A stretch of DNA of 42,005 nucleotides from Leptolyngbyaceae cyanobacterium RM1_406_9 (lineage in GTDB: Bacteria > Cyanobacteriota > Cyanobacteriia > Elainellales > Elainellaceae). A program made the position numbers and the translations under genes. Below, one piece after another: positions 25,927 through 34,714 of the stretch. Location of the stretch: positions 1 to 42,005 of the forward strand of contig JAAUQZ010000012.1 in NCBI GenBank assembly GCA_012033355.1, given 5' to 3'. Under the pieces are notes generated by a model that searched no databases, was not told the DNA's origin, and saw only the letters and a list, made by a program, of their open reading frames with translations. Positions within the stretch are counted from its first letter, which is position 1. Each line of letters begins with the position of its first letter.

Positions 25927-25971
25927 GATTTGTGAAAGTGCCCGCCCTCCGGGCGGGCACTTTCACAAATC
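25927..25971. repeat. Hairpin repeat, copy A
   Basis: A perfect 21-bp inverted repeat with a 3-base loop: arms begin GATTTGTGAAAGTGCCCGCC and the loop is TCC. It is followed by ATTTAGGAGCGCTATA. It shares outer arms and tail with 26019-26057 and 38192-38238. It could also terminate dnaG. Confidence 0.8.
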
Positions 25972-26018
25972 ATTTAGGAGCGCTATAGCAGTCTTAAATT
26001 AGTTGTAAGAAGAGTAGG

Positions 26019-26057
26019 TTGTGAGAGGCGCACCCTGGAGGGGTGCGCCTCTCACAA
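26019..26057. repeat. Hairpin repeat, copy B
   Basis: A perfect 17-bp inverted repeat (TTGTGAGAGGCGCACCC and its complement) around TGGAG, followed by TCCATTTAGGATGGCTATA. The tail matches that of copy A, while the inner stem differs but stays fully paired. Confidence 0.8.
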
Positions 26058-26138
26058 TCCATTTAGGATGGCTATATATCTCACAAAAGCTTAAAGAAGG
26101 CACTTCTTGTGCATAGAGACAACTGGTCCCTTGCTACC

Positions 26139-26431
26139 CACCGATGCGAAGCGCGTCATGCTATTTATCCTAGTTCCTTGCGGAGGGGGTCTGGGGGACG
26201 CGCTTCGTCCCCCAGTGGGGGTTTGGGGGCAAAGCCCCCAAGAAGGTCTTTGCTATAAACCAAAGATTCTCAGGTTAGACCGCAAAGAGGCACAAACCTG
26301 CGTCCCTCTTTGGGTATGTTGACAGACTGGACTATCACAAGGAGTCTGGGAGAATCCGAACCTTCGGGGGTTTTTCCAAAACCCCCTCCGATTAGTTTGG
26401 GGTAGGCGGCACAACGCGCTTCGCATCGGTG
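26139..26431. mobile_element. MITE-like element with 18-bp terminal inverted repeats
   Basis: CACCGATGCGAAGCGCGT at 26139-26156 is repeated as its exact complement at 26414-26431. The 293-base interior has GC-rich stem-loops and no transposase. A target-site duplication could not be recognised with confidence. It is either a nonautonomous element or a chance pairing of a dispersed repeat. Confidence 0.45.
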
Positions 26432-26458
26432 ATGACTCAAGAACTGCTGCCCCTGCCC

Positions 26459-26995
26459 CTAAAAACAACCTAGCGTATCGCGAGTCTCTCGTCCGGTTAC
26501 CGGATTAGTGCCTGTGGCAAGCTCACAGAGTTTATCCTGGGTGTCTTGCCGCAAGAGTACATCCGTGAAGTCAGCTCCGTCCAAAATTGCTCCATCAAAT
26601 TTGGCGTTGAAGGCAAATGCGCCTTCTAAAATAGCGTTGGTTAAGTTTGCGCCAACCAGACGGGCAGAGTCGAGGGTCGCAAAGCTCAAGTTAGCGCCTT
26701 CTAAATTTACGTCTTCCAGGTTTGCGCCAAAAAAGCTTACGCCGCGCAGGTCAGTGTGGCTCAGGTTGCTGCTGCGAAGGTTGGCTTTGGTAAAGCTGGA
26801 ATCGGTCAGCACTCGCCCAGACCAATCAACATCAATCAGGCTTTCTTTGTTGTAATTGTCTGCCAGAGCGGGAGAAATGAAAATAAAATTTAGAGTGGCG
26901 ATCGCCCCTACTAGACCCCAAACCACTAAATTAGGAAAACATCGTGTCAACGTTTGATAGCACTGCGTCCAGGACAAATTACAAAGCCTAATCAT
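26459..26995 (-). CDS. Pentapeptide-repeat protein, probably lumenal
   Basis: From ATG 26995 the product has 178 residues (TTG 27022 would add nine). A hydrophobic export signal ends in PALA. About 20 pentapeptides of A(N/D)LXX type follow (ANLRSSNLSHTDLRG...ANLEDVNLEGANL...), expected to form a right-handed quadrilateral beta helix. The C-terminus has C-ELATGTNPVTGRETRDTLGC, a cysteine pair that could be disulfide-bonded. This resembles thylakoid-lumen pentapeptide proteins. The role is unknown. The gene lies opposite yraN with divergent promoters between. Confidence 0.85.
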   Translation of the reverse strand: MIRLCNLSWTQCYQTLTRCFPNLVVWGLVGAIATLNFIFISPALADNYNKESLIDVDWSGRVLTDSSFTKANLRSSNLSHTDLRGVSFFGANLEDVNLEGANLSFATLDSARLVGANLTNAILEGAFAFNAKFDGAILDGADFTDVLLRQDTQDKLCELATGTNPVTGRETRDTLGCF

Positions 26996-27135
26996 GCGAA
27001 TTGAAGGTAGCGTGAATGACAATTCAAGCAGATTTATTTCAACCTGATCCTACCTGAATGTGCGGTACTGTTTGCAGACCAGACGGGTAGAAATGGGCAA
27101 ACTTCAGTCACCGTTACATTCTCCATGCTGCACCT

Positions 27136-27698
27136 GTGAACGCCTCCTCACCCAATTCTTCTCAACCTGCCAAGCCCAGTAAACCCAGCCAAACGATTGG
27201 AGTTTTGGCAGAAGACCTAGTAGCTAACTGGCTAATTGGGCAGGGCTGGGAAGTGTTGCAGCGGCGCTGGCACTGCCGCTGGGGTGAACTAGATTTGGTC
27301 GCCAGAGGGTTTGTCTCAGCTTCTAAGGATGCTACTCCTCAGCCCATATTGGCCTTCATTGAAGTCAAAGCCCGCAGTCGAGGCAATTGGGATGCAGATG
27401 GGCTACTGGCGATTACGCCCAAAAAGCAAGCAAAACTTTGGCAAGCTGCCCAGCTATTTCTCGCGGAGCAGACCGAATTAGCAGAATTGCCCTGCCGATT
27501 TGACGTGGCGCTGGTAAGCTATGGGCGATCGCCCGTCCCATTCCCAAGCGAACTATCCCCACCGCTGAAGTACCGACAGCACCAGTTCCTCAACAGCTCA
27601 ATGTCACTATTCCTACACCTATCAAATTAGGACAACCCCTTGTCCTATCCGGCTATCGGCTCATCCTCCAGCAGTACATTCAATCCGCCTTTGACTGA
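27136..27698 (+). pseudogene. YraN/UPF0102 family protein, frameshifted as read
   Basis: GTG 27136 opens a YraN-family protein. Family motifs are [31 protein letters not shown] and [11 protein letters not shown]; the E-D-EVK set resembles a restriction-nuclease-like fold. The frame is normal to DVALVSYG and then changes at HIP1 27525-27532. In the neighbouring frame the text continues [19 protein letters not shown]..., [19 protein letters not shown] and QSAFD, the natural end, stopping at 27696-27698. As read, the original frame gives an unrelated tail to 27630. One restored base at the octamer gives 188 codons. The cellular role of YraN is poorly understood. Confidence 0.85.
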
Positions 27699-27777
27699 TC
27701 CATTGCTTGTGCAAGCTGATTGCCCTTACACTTCGCGATCCAGAATGCTACTACTGTTGAATGCGTTCAACAAGTTA

Positions 27778-29169
27778 CTATACTTCCGGTAGTGGGCAAA
27801 CACCATTCACCTCAAAAATGGCGTTCCAAAACTCACGAGCGTCGAGTTCGTTGCGCTGATGGGTAGCGATCGCCTGAAATACCTGCGTCGTCGTCACTAG
27901 ACAATAACCAAACAACTGTTGAGCCGCACAAATGCAGTTAGGTGGAAAGGGTTCATTCCTTTGATTAGGAGGCTGACTGTACTGAGTATTAGCAATCAGG
28001 ATGCCTTTGCCGCGCCAGTTTTGGTTCAACATCAAATCGCGGACATATTGATCAAGCTGACGCAAATCACTGAGCGGCAGTTCACTCGCTCTAGTTTTCA
28101 CCAGCAGCATTCCTTCTCGACCTGATGGGTCGGTGAGGCGCATAATGCCGCTGCTAATCATGCTGCCACCATTCGCATCACTCACCTGGGCCCCTAACTG
28201 GCGCAGCGCATCACACACAATCAGCGTGAGTGCTTCCTGATTCTGTTCATACAGCAAGCGATTGAGGCTAGTGGTCGCTTCAAGCTGCTTTTGAGCTAGG
28301 GCAATTTCTTGCTGGAGTCGCTCAATTTCTTGTTGATGCTGGTCAACCTGGGCGGCGATCGCCTGCTGCTGTGGCAGTTGATAGACAGCGGCCCACTCCG
28401 GCGTAGCCACTTCTACTGCTCGCTTATAGCGTTCACGTAAAATCAGGCTGATGGCTTCGTCGGCTGAAATTTCAGTTGGCGGCGGTAGCCAAACGGCAAC
28501 TCCTGAAGTGAGCAGCGGCTCTACTCCAGCATCTTTACCTCTGCTGGCTGGCAGCGCACGACTGCGATCAACATAGCCTGCTCGAAAAATTAATTTGAAG
28601 GCGATCGCCTGGTTGAAACGAGTATGGGCGATCGCCCCCATGCCCACCTGTAAATTATTTGCCCAGGGATGCACCACCCGCAGATAGCCCGCCAATCCCA
28701 TAAAGTGAGATTTGAACGAAGGTGTAGCGTAAAAAAACCAGCGACGCACATACTCAAAATAGTAAGCAAACTCTGGCTTGACATTGCGAATCACCTCCCC
28801 AGAGTTAAACACAAACTCAGGTGTAACAGGCAGCCACCAGGTTGTAGATTGATACAAACTATTATTAGCGTCAGCCCCCGGAAGCCCAATGCAAATCACC
28901 TCACTATTGGGGCTAAACAACAGTCGAGCAATTTGCTGCCAGGTAGGAAGCCGTTCTGCCCGAATGCCAAAATTGGACTGTTGTTCCACGAATGAAACCA
29001 GATTGAGGATAATCACATCATAGTCACCCACGTTCAGGTATCCTGGCAAATCATTCCAGGCGAATGCATCAACGGACTGTGTATGCAGTGCTGAACCCAG
29101 TACCAAAATTCGCTTTTGGGCAAGTTGAAGGGTTCGAGTTTGAGTTGGCGCGACTGTCGATACCTGCAC
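27778..29169 (-). CDS. Coiled-coil protein with nuclease-like C-terminal domain
   Basis: The start is GTG 29169, eight bases after GGAG (29178-29181); TTG 29187 would add six residues and lacks one. The 463 residues have three parts. The N-terminal alpha/beta region (about 20-265) contains RILVLGSALH and YDVIILNLVSF strands. A coiled coil at about 280-315 has the pattern QVDQHQQEIERLQQEIALAQ. The C-terminus at about 325-440 has RLTDPSGREGMLLVKTRASE, GKGILIAN and a Pro/Arg-rich loop. The last part resembles PD-(D/E)XK-type domains found after coiled coils, though active residues look incomplete. The family is not otherwise recognised. Confidence 0.7.
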   Translation of the reverse strand: MQVSTVAPTQTRTLQLAQKRILVLGSALHTQSVDAFAWNDLPGYLNVGDYDVIILNLVSFVEQQSNFGIRAERLPTWQQIARLLFSPNSEVICIGLPGADANNSLYQSTTWWLPVTPEFVFNSGEVIRNVKPEFAYYFEYVRRWFFYATPSFKSHFMGLAGYLRVVHPWANNLQVGMGAIAHTRFNQAIAFKLIFRAGYVDRSRALPASRGKDAGVEPLLTSGVAVWLPPPTEISADEAISLILRERYKRAVEVATPEWAAVYQLPQQQAIAAQVDQHQQEIERLQQEIALAQKQLEATTSLNRLLYEQNQEALTLIVCDALRQLGAQVSDANGGSMISSGIMRLTDPSGREGMLLVKTRASELPLSDLRQLDQYVRDLMLNQNWRGKGILIANTQYSQPPNQRNEPFPPNCICAAQQLFGYCLVTTTQVFQAIATHQRNELDAREFWNAIFEVNGVCPLPEV

Positions 29170-29292
29170 CTGAGTAACTCCACACAAAGGGTCTTAGCCA
29201 ACAGATGTTACAGCATAGACTCTCGTTTATAAAATTGAGTTTCACAATTTTATTTTGTCTACTCGGAGAATTTTTAGAGGCTGCTGACTTGA

Positions 29293-29343
29293 GATATGAA
29301 TTTGGGTGAGCGTGCCGCGTGGCATTCTCACCAAATTCATATC
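29293..29343. repeat. Long imperfect hairpin
   Basis: GATATGAATTTGGGTGAGCG and TGCC (29293-29316) pair with GGCATTCTCACCAAATTCAT plus ATC (29321-29343), with one bulge and one mismatch, around GCGT. It sits 29 bases after the stop codon of the beta-propeller gene read in its own direction, outside any gene, and might act as a terminator or a REP-like element. Confidence 0.6.
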
Positions 29344-29371
29344 TGAATCAAACAACGCCGAAACGAATGAC

Positions 29372-30478
29372 TTATCTAAAGCTGCCTTTCTTGCTTCCTG
29401 CAAATACCGCACCCACTGCCAGTAGCCCCAGAATTAGCGCAGGTTCCGGCACCACAACTGGAGAATAAGTAATTCCAATTGGACGTTTTAGATTTGGATT
29501 AGTAGACACAAAAACAGGTTCAGACTCACCCACAGCAGGCAGCGGCTCGCCCGTCTCCCCATCGAACCGCAAGATTGCACCCTGATTGCCTTGAGTGAAG
29601 TCAAAGCCAACGGTGTAGAGTGTGCCGTCTGGGTCAAAAGTGAGACCACCCATGAAATTGTTGCTGGGCACTGTACCCGTGTAGTTGGTGGATAGGGTGT
29701 CTACCAAGTTTCCGGTGAGTAAGTCATAGCGGCGAATATCGTTTGCAAAATCGCTGACAAAAAGATCTCCATCTGCGCCAAATTCTAAACCCAGAAAACT
29801 CACAAAATTAAAGCTATCGGGTGACGGAGTGGGTTGCGGCACAAATACAGCGGGTTCTGGTGTGTCTGCAAAAATGTTGTAGCGCAACACCTGACTTTCA
29901 AATCGAAAATCAATTCCCCCTTTGCCGTCTGCCACGCTGCCTTGAGTCGTGACAAAAAGATTGCCATCCTGATCGAACAGCAGGTCATTAGGTCCATTCA
30001 ACCCGTTAGCCACCCCTGTACCAAAAGCAAACACATCCAAAAACTGTCCGGTGATGCCGTCAAAGCGCAGGATTTCATCGGAACGGAAGCTGCTGACATA
30101 GAGATTGCCGTCAGGTCCAAAAGCATTGCCGTAGGGACGAAGCAGACGACCTCCCCGGTCAAATCTGCCTAAAAAATCCCCCGTTTTGCCGTCGAACTTC
30201 AAGATAGCGCCAGAGGTTTCATTGCCGCTGCTGACGTAAAGATTGCCATCGGGACCATAAGTCAAATCGTCTGGAGAAGTTAGCCCGCCCGCACCCGTAA
30301 CAATAAACTCACCACCAAATTTGCCTGTGCGTTCGTCAAAGATGACAACATTGTTGCCCTCGGTGTTGCCCACAAGTAGGGCTGCGTTTGCACCTGACAC
30401 GCCGCAGGTCAAGGAAGCCAGGGTTCCTAAAAATACAGAAGTTTGGGCGCTAAGTAATTTTGGACTGGGTTGACGCAT
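29372..30478 (-). CDS. PEP-CTERM-anchored NHL-type beta-propeller protein
   Basis: A 368-residue secreted protein. A signal region (about 1-33, cut after ANA) precedes about six repeats of the pattern GPDGNLYVSS...ILRFDGxTG, which build a beta-propeller like NHL/SMP-30 proteins. The C-terminus is a textbook PEP-CTERM sorting signal: VPEP, a hydrophobic helix (ALILGLLAVGAVFAG) and basic SKKGSFR. Such signals are processed by exosortase, none of which is visible here. The role is likely at the outer surface or in exopolysaccharide; the ligand is unknown. Confidence 0.88.
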   Translation of the reverse strand: MRQPSPKLLSAQTSVFLGTLASLTCGVSGANAALLVGNTEGNNVVIFDERTGKFGGEFIVTGAGGLTSPDDLTYGPDGNLYVSSGNETSGAILKFDGKTGDFLGRFDRGGRLLRPYGNAFGPDGNLYVSSFRSDEILRFDGITGQFLDVFAFGTGVANGLNGPNDLLFDQDGNLFVTTQGSVADGKGGIDFRFESQVLRYNIFADTPEPAVFVPQPTPSPDSFNFVSFLGLEFGADGDLFVSDFANDIRRYDLLTGNLVDTLSTNYTGTVPSNNFMGGLTFDPDGTLYTVGFDFTQGNQGAILRFDGETGEPLPAVGESEPVFVSTNPNLKRPIGITYSPVVVPEPALILGLLAVGAVFAGSKKGSFR

Positions 30479-30982
30479 TTTTTCTATAAAAGACAGCGCC
30501 CAATTATCTAAGCCAGTCCCGAAACTTAAGTGTTTGTCGAGCTACAAATCTCCGAAAATTTACTGATGCTTCACATTAACGTGAGTTCAACGGCGCTATT
30601 TCAACCGTATGATGTGTGACTGAAAAGGTATACTCTAGACTTGCACCAACCTGGTCTGTTGCCCGATGACCACCCTGGAATCAATTTCGGGCTTAAAGCT
30701 GAAGTCAGTTGAAACTGACTCAAGTGCCTACCAAAAGATCCCTCCAACTCGTTTTAACGAGTTCTAGCTTTGAGCCTGAGATTGATCAAGGCGTTAGGGC
30801 AATGCTTCCTGTCGTTGGTGCAAGATCTCAGTATATCCTTCAAGGTACGCCCCTTCTAGTAGTTGAAAGGCTGGTTAGATACAGAGGTGATGTGGGACCT
30901 GTGCTGAGCGCGGGTTCCACATCACTTGACTCAACCGCTTCGGCAGTTGCAATGTAGCTATATCAGCACAGGTTAGCTAAAT
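30479..30982. other. Intergenic region with hairpins
   Basis: A 504-base stretch without a convincing gene. AACTCGTTTTAACGAGTT near 30747 is a perfect palindrome. At 30886-30926 GGTGATGTGGGACC pairs with GGTTCCACATCACT with one mismatch. The tail GTAGCTATAT near 30954 resembles the tails of hairpin repeats elsewhere. A rightward frame (30709-30957) covers these palindromes and is judged spurious. Confidence 0.45.
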
Positions 30983-31438
30983 CTACTCAGAATACTCGCT
31001 GAGAAACAGTTGATAGCGATGGGTGCCTTGACTAGGGCCAGCAAAGTCACCAATCCAGATGTAGTAAGTACCAGACGGCCAGGAACCAGCAATTTCAGGC
31101 ATCAAACCGTTCACGTCGTCTGAGCAATAGCGACCGTCTGGGCCTTCAACTAGCAGCGTTACATCTCCGGGAGCCTCTACGAAAGCGCGTAAATAGCTGA
31201 ATTCTTCGTTGACGGTCAGGACATGATCGGGGGAGTCGGCGGCACCGACATAGCCACAATCAGAAGTAGCGCGGCCGCCGCCTGATAGACCTGTGCCAAT
31301 TTGTGGATCAGGAAGGAAACCGGGAGTCAGGTTGAATGAACCGTAGTCTTGAGCCTGGGCGGGTTGAGGAACAAATACAATTCCAGCACTCAAAACACAA
31401 GTGGTCAAAGCGATCGCAGATTTCTTCAAGATGTTCAT
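30983..31438 (-). CDS. Small secreted protein of unknown function
   Basis: From ATG 31438 the product has 151 residues; the frame can start at 31477, but MNILKKSAIALTTC makes a natural signal peptide, cut after QPAQA. The mature part holds DCGYVGAADSPDHVLTVNEEF, LRAFVEAPGDVTLLVEGPDG, and YYIWIGDFAGPSQGTHRYQL. Two cysteines may be bonded (in SDCGYVG and RYCSDDV). The order of strands resembles a PPC-like beta domain seen in secreted cyanobacterial proteins. No enzyme motif is present. I have no name for it. Confidence 0.75.
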   Translation of the reverse strand: MNILKKSAIALTTCVLSAGIVFVPQPAQAQDYGSFNLTPGFLPDPQIGTGLSGGGRATSDCGYVGAADSPDHVLTVNEEFSYLRAFVEAPGDVTLLVEGPDGRYCSDDVNGLMPEIAGSWPSGTYYIWIGDFAGPSQGTHRYQLFLSEYSE

Positions 31439-32075
31439 AGTTCGAGAAAATTGACTTAACAATCGGGTGTTCATCAATCAATAGCACAGCAGAAAACCAT
31501 CAGGTATCGATTGTTACAATTGCTGCATAATAATCTGGTAAGGCAGCTTGAAGTAAACATGAAGCTAAAAAGACAAGCAACGCCGACCTTTTCTCAGGTA
31601 GAGTTGGAACGATAGGCTGGACTAACCTAATAACTAACCTAATAGGAGATACCCCTTTCTTTTGACTTTTAGCAGATGGTTAAGTGCTTTACTGTGCTAC
31701 TGAAATGGGTTTCTACAATTGCTGTTGAACCTTTTCCGGTGTCGCAAAATGTCCAAAAGTTTTTCAGTTTTATGCAATGAGTTAAAGAGAATTAGATATA
31801 TTTTTAAGAGAGAATTATTGTTTGTGTAAGAGCTTTGTGAAACCTTTTTGAGTTTAATAAAAAATACTGAGGAAGCGATCGCTTCCTCAGTATTGATAAG
31901 AAATATTGGCAATATTTAATTCATGTAGTCAAAGAATTATTGACTAAACTCAGTATGATTACGGGCAAGCCCAAATCAGCTATCTACTTTTCGCTCTAAC
32001 GTCCAGAACTTACGCAGACTAGAGAGACATTTGTCGATAGTGCGAGAAATTTTGGGGTAAAGAGAGGAAAATAGT
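31439..32075. other. A+T-rich intergenic region
   Basis: There is no convincing gene in 637 bases. A leftward frame at 31697-31912 has low-quality composition. A striking perfect 32-bp palindrome stands at 31863-31894. Confidence 0.4.
31863..31894 (-). terminator. Perfect 32-bp palindrome centred on HIP1
   Basis: The half-site AATACTGAGGAAGCGA is mirrored exactly, making GCGATCGC the exact centre. On the minus strand the stem is followed by TTTTATTAAAC, so it could end the transcript of the 77-residue gene at 32076-32309, about 180 bases upstream in that direction. It may equally be a protein-binding palindrome. Confidence 0.45.
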
Positions 32076-32309
32076 TTACGGCAGGCTTTCCCAGGCTTGA
32101 GCGACTATCTCGCTGAGCCACAGCCTGCTTTGCCAGTCGAGCAAGCTATCATCGGCTAAGACCTCAGCCCTCAAATCTTCTAAGGATTGCCCTTTAGACC
32201 GTGCTACACCAATCACTCCAGCGATCGCCGCTGCAATTAACTCTTCATCTACGCGCTGCTGCCTGAGCGCCACAACTTCTTGAGGGCTAGCTGGAATGGG
32301 ATAATTCAT
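32076..32309 (-). CDS. Small cyanobacterial hypothetical protein
   Basis: A 77-residue soluble protein (MNYPIPASPQEVVALRQQRVDEELIAAAIAGVIGVARSKGQSLED...). It is helical in composition, with acidic and aromatic segments at the C-terminus (DWQSRLWLSEIVAQAWESLP). It looks complete, with no membrane segment or signal peptide. No function can be assigned. The divergent CruA-like gene starts 150 bases away. Confidence 0.65.
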   Translation of the reverse strand: MNYPIPASPQEVVALRQQRVDEELIAAAIAGVIGVARSKGQSLEDLRAEVLADDSLLDWQSRLWLSEIVAQAWESLP

Positions 32310-32459
32310 AGCTGGTTAATAAAACGCACACTCCTTTAACAAATATGAGAATTCTGTAAAGTTTTTTAAGTTATCCGATGTACTCGGAAGTGTAGCGCAC
32401 TTTCAGATTTTGTCAACCCTGCTTTCAGCATTAAACGGATTGGAGTTAATATCAGTGAA

Positions 32460-34622
32460 ATGAAAGAGATTCTTTACCTCGAAATCCCTACTCCGGATAC
32501 TGCCGCTGTAAGAGCCTGGTTACAGGAGCAGTTTCAACCTGCATCTGGAGAAAAGGTCGTTACGCCAGATGGGTTTTGCCTCAAATATCCTAAAGCTACA
32601 CTTCAAGCTGCGTCAGTTTCAGAGACAGCCGAAAAGCTACCTGCTGAACTTTCGGTCTTTGTTTGGTCTGTTCAACGGACAACCTACCTCAAGGTGTTTC
32701 GGTGGGCAAATCAGCCAATTGCAACCGAGCGACAGACGGTGCAGCAGTTGACAGCAGGGTTGCGAGATCGGTTCCCCCATCGGTATCCGGTGCCCCCGGC
32801 GATCGCCCCTGGACAGTCTATCTTTGAGGCGCTAGCTGCCGACTATCCCAAAACGGTTGAACACTTTCAGGCAATGCCTAACGGGGAGTACGACCTAAAT
32901 CGAGCCTATTGGTGGGAACAGCGTTGGCGAGAAGGCGTACAGAATCCTAGACAGCCCAAGCAGGTGATTTTTGCAGCGTCAGACAGATCCAGCAAACAGG
33001 TTGGGGCTGTCCAGCAGCCGTTGACGGAATCTCTTTCCTACGATCTGATTTATATCGGCGGTGCCCTGGGGGTGATTCATGCAGCAGTCATGGCGCGGCT
33101 GGGCTATCGGGTGCTGCTGATTGAGCGACTCCCGTTTGGGCGAATGAACCGCGAATGGAATATTTCTCGTGACGAGTTTCAAAGCCTGATTGATTTAGGT
33201 CTGTTTACGCCAACCGAGTTTGAAAGCTTGATTGCGCGAGAATATGTAGACGGGTTCCACAAATTTTTTGATGCCAACAACCCGCCCCAGTGCAAAGCTC
33301 CTGTTCTGAGAACGCCAACCGTCCTGAATGTAGCGCTAGATGCGGAAAAGCTGCTGCGGCTGTGTGGCGATAAGCTTCAAGCTGCGGCAGGTGAAATTTT
33401 GGATGAGACGGAGTTTATCCGGGCGGAGGTGGGTGGCGATCGCGTTACCGTTGTCGTTCAGCACCTGCCTACCCAGACAACCCAAAAGCTAGAAGGGCGA
33501 CTGTTAGTAGATGCGATGGGCACTGCCTCCCCGATTGCGTGGCAGCTAAACGGCGGACGCGCCTTTGATAGCGTTTGTCCAACGGTTGGAGCAGTGGTTG
33601 AGAGTGGATTTGAGCCGCAGGTCTGGGATGCCCGCTACGGCGATGTGTTGAACAGTCATGGGGATATCTCACGCGGACGGCAACTAATTTGGGAACTGTT
33701 TCCAGGTGCTAAGGATGAATTGACTATTTACCTGTTCCACTATCATCAGGTCAATGCCGAAAATCCAGGTTCGCTGCTGGAAATGTATGAAGATTTTTTT
33801 ACTATCTTGCCAGAATACCGCCGCTGCGACCTGAGTCAGATGAAATGGCGAAAACCCACGTTTGGCTACATCCCAGGGCATTTCAGCACGAGTGAGAGCG
33901 ATCGCCAAATTGCTTTCGATCGCCTCATCTCAATTGGCGATGCTGCTTCACTGCAATCGCCCCTCGTGTTTACTGGATTTGGCTCCCTTGTGCGAAACCT
34001 GTCTCGCCTCACCGATCTGTTGAATACTGCGCTGCGTCATGACCTGCTCAAAGCCAAGCATCTGAATCAGATTCGCGCCTATCAAAGCAACATCTCCGTC
34101 ACCTGGCTGTTTTCTAAGGGCATGATGGTGCCAACGGGTCAATTCCTGTTGCCGCAAAAAGTTAACGCGATGCTGAATACCTTCTTTGGCATTCTGGCAG
34201 ACGAGTCGCCTGCGGTGGCAGATAGCTTCATTAAAGATCGGGGAAGCTGGCTTGACTTTAACCGCATGGCAATCAAAGCTGCCTGGAAGAATCCTTCTCT
34301 GTTGCTCTGGATCTGGCAGCTTGCGGGTGCAAAAGATCTGGTGCGCTGGGTGGGCAGCTACCTTAACTTTACGGTCAGCGCTTTAACGAGCTGGCTGTTT
34401 CGCTGGGTGCCTGACTTTGCCCGTCAAATTCAACCCTGGCTGGAGCCTCGCTATCCGGCAGTGTGGCTGTGGCTATTGGCAAAGAGCTATGCCCTAACCT
34501 ATGGCATGGGGCGACCGCTGTCCCAGGCTGAGTCAGTAGAGGGGCGATCGCCTCTTCCAGCACCGACTCCCTCGCTCGAATCCATTGCCGAAATCACCAC
34601 CAAAGCCAAATCTGACTCCTAA
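32460..34622 (+). CDS. CruA/CruP-like FAD-dependent lycopene-cyclase-family protein
   Basis: A 720-residue flavoprotein. An N-terminal domain of about 190 residues precedes the FAD domain, which opens with LIYIGGALGVIHAAVMARLG (GGALG at about 200-204) and LLIERLPFGRMNREWNISRDE. REWNISR is a hallmark shared by the CruA and CruP carotenoid cyclases of cyanobacteria and green sulfur bacteria. Further matches are VLNVALDAEKLLRLC, LIWELFPG, and ISIGDAASLQSPLVFTGFGSL. The long C-terminal helical tail may anchor it to the membrane. It probably acts in carotenoid cyclisation or a related protective role; which one cannot be decided here. Confidence 0.8.
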   Translation: MKEILYLEIPTPDTAAVRAWLQEQFQPASGEKVVTPDGFCLKYPKATLQAASVSETAEKLPAELSVFVWSVQRTTYLKVFRWANQPIATERQTVQQLTAGLRDRFPHRYPVPPAIAPGQSIFEALAADYPKTVEHFQAMPNGEYDLNRAYWWEQRWREGVQNPRQPKQVIFAASDRSSKQVGAVQQPLTESLSYDLIYIGGALGVIHAAVMARLGYRVLLIERLPFGRMNREWNISRDEFQSLIDLGLFTPTEFESLIAREYVDGFHKFFDANNPPQCKAPVLRTPTVLNVALDAEKLLRLCGDKLQAAAGEILDETEFIRAEVGGDRVTVVVQHLPTQTTQKLEGRLLVDAMGTASPIAWQLNGGRAFDSVCPTVGAVVESGFEPQVWDARYGDVLNSHGDISRGRQLIWELFPGAKDELTIYLFHYHQVNAENPGSLLEMYEDFFTILPEYRRCDLSQMKWRKPTFGYIPGHFSTSESDRQIAFDRLISIGDAASLQSPLVFTGFGSLVRNLSRLTDLLNTALRHDLLKAKHLNQIRAYQSNISVTWLFSKGMMVPTGQFLLPQKVNAMLNTFFGILADESPAVADSFIKDRGSWLDFNRMAIKAAWKNPSLLLWIWQLAGAKDLVRWVGSYLNFTVSALTSWLFRWVPDFARQIQPWLEPRYPAVWLWLLAKSYALTYGMGRPLSQAESVEGRSPLPAPTPSLESIAEITTKAKSDS

Positions 34623-34714
34623 AATTGCGAGATTGCTGGTTTTAGATATGAATGGGTATGTGGCAGTCTTATTGAATTCGTAAAAAAGATAATTGGGAGA
34701 TAATCACCGGGGTT

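Larger units (their letters stand above)
25881..26458. other. Repeat-rich intergenic region
   Basis: There is no convincing gene in 578 bases. The region holds two long perfect hairpins (25927-25971 and 26019-26057) and an element with 18-bp terminal inverted repeats (26139-26431). GC-rich stem-loops lie inside that element (26191-26215, about 26223-26241 and about 26366-26385). Short frames on both strands here follow the palindromes and are not accepted. Confidence 0.6.

Noticed and set aside
26107-26468. Short frames on both strands inside the repeat element
   Set aside because: They follow GC-rich stem-loops and lack start signals.
30709-30957. Rightward frame of 82 codons
   Set aside because: It runs through several palindromes of dispersed-repeat type and has no motif.
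31697-31912. Leftward frame of 71 codons
   Set aside because: A+T-rich, irregular composition; it includes the HIP1-centred palindrome, so it probably arises from noncoding sequence.
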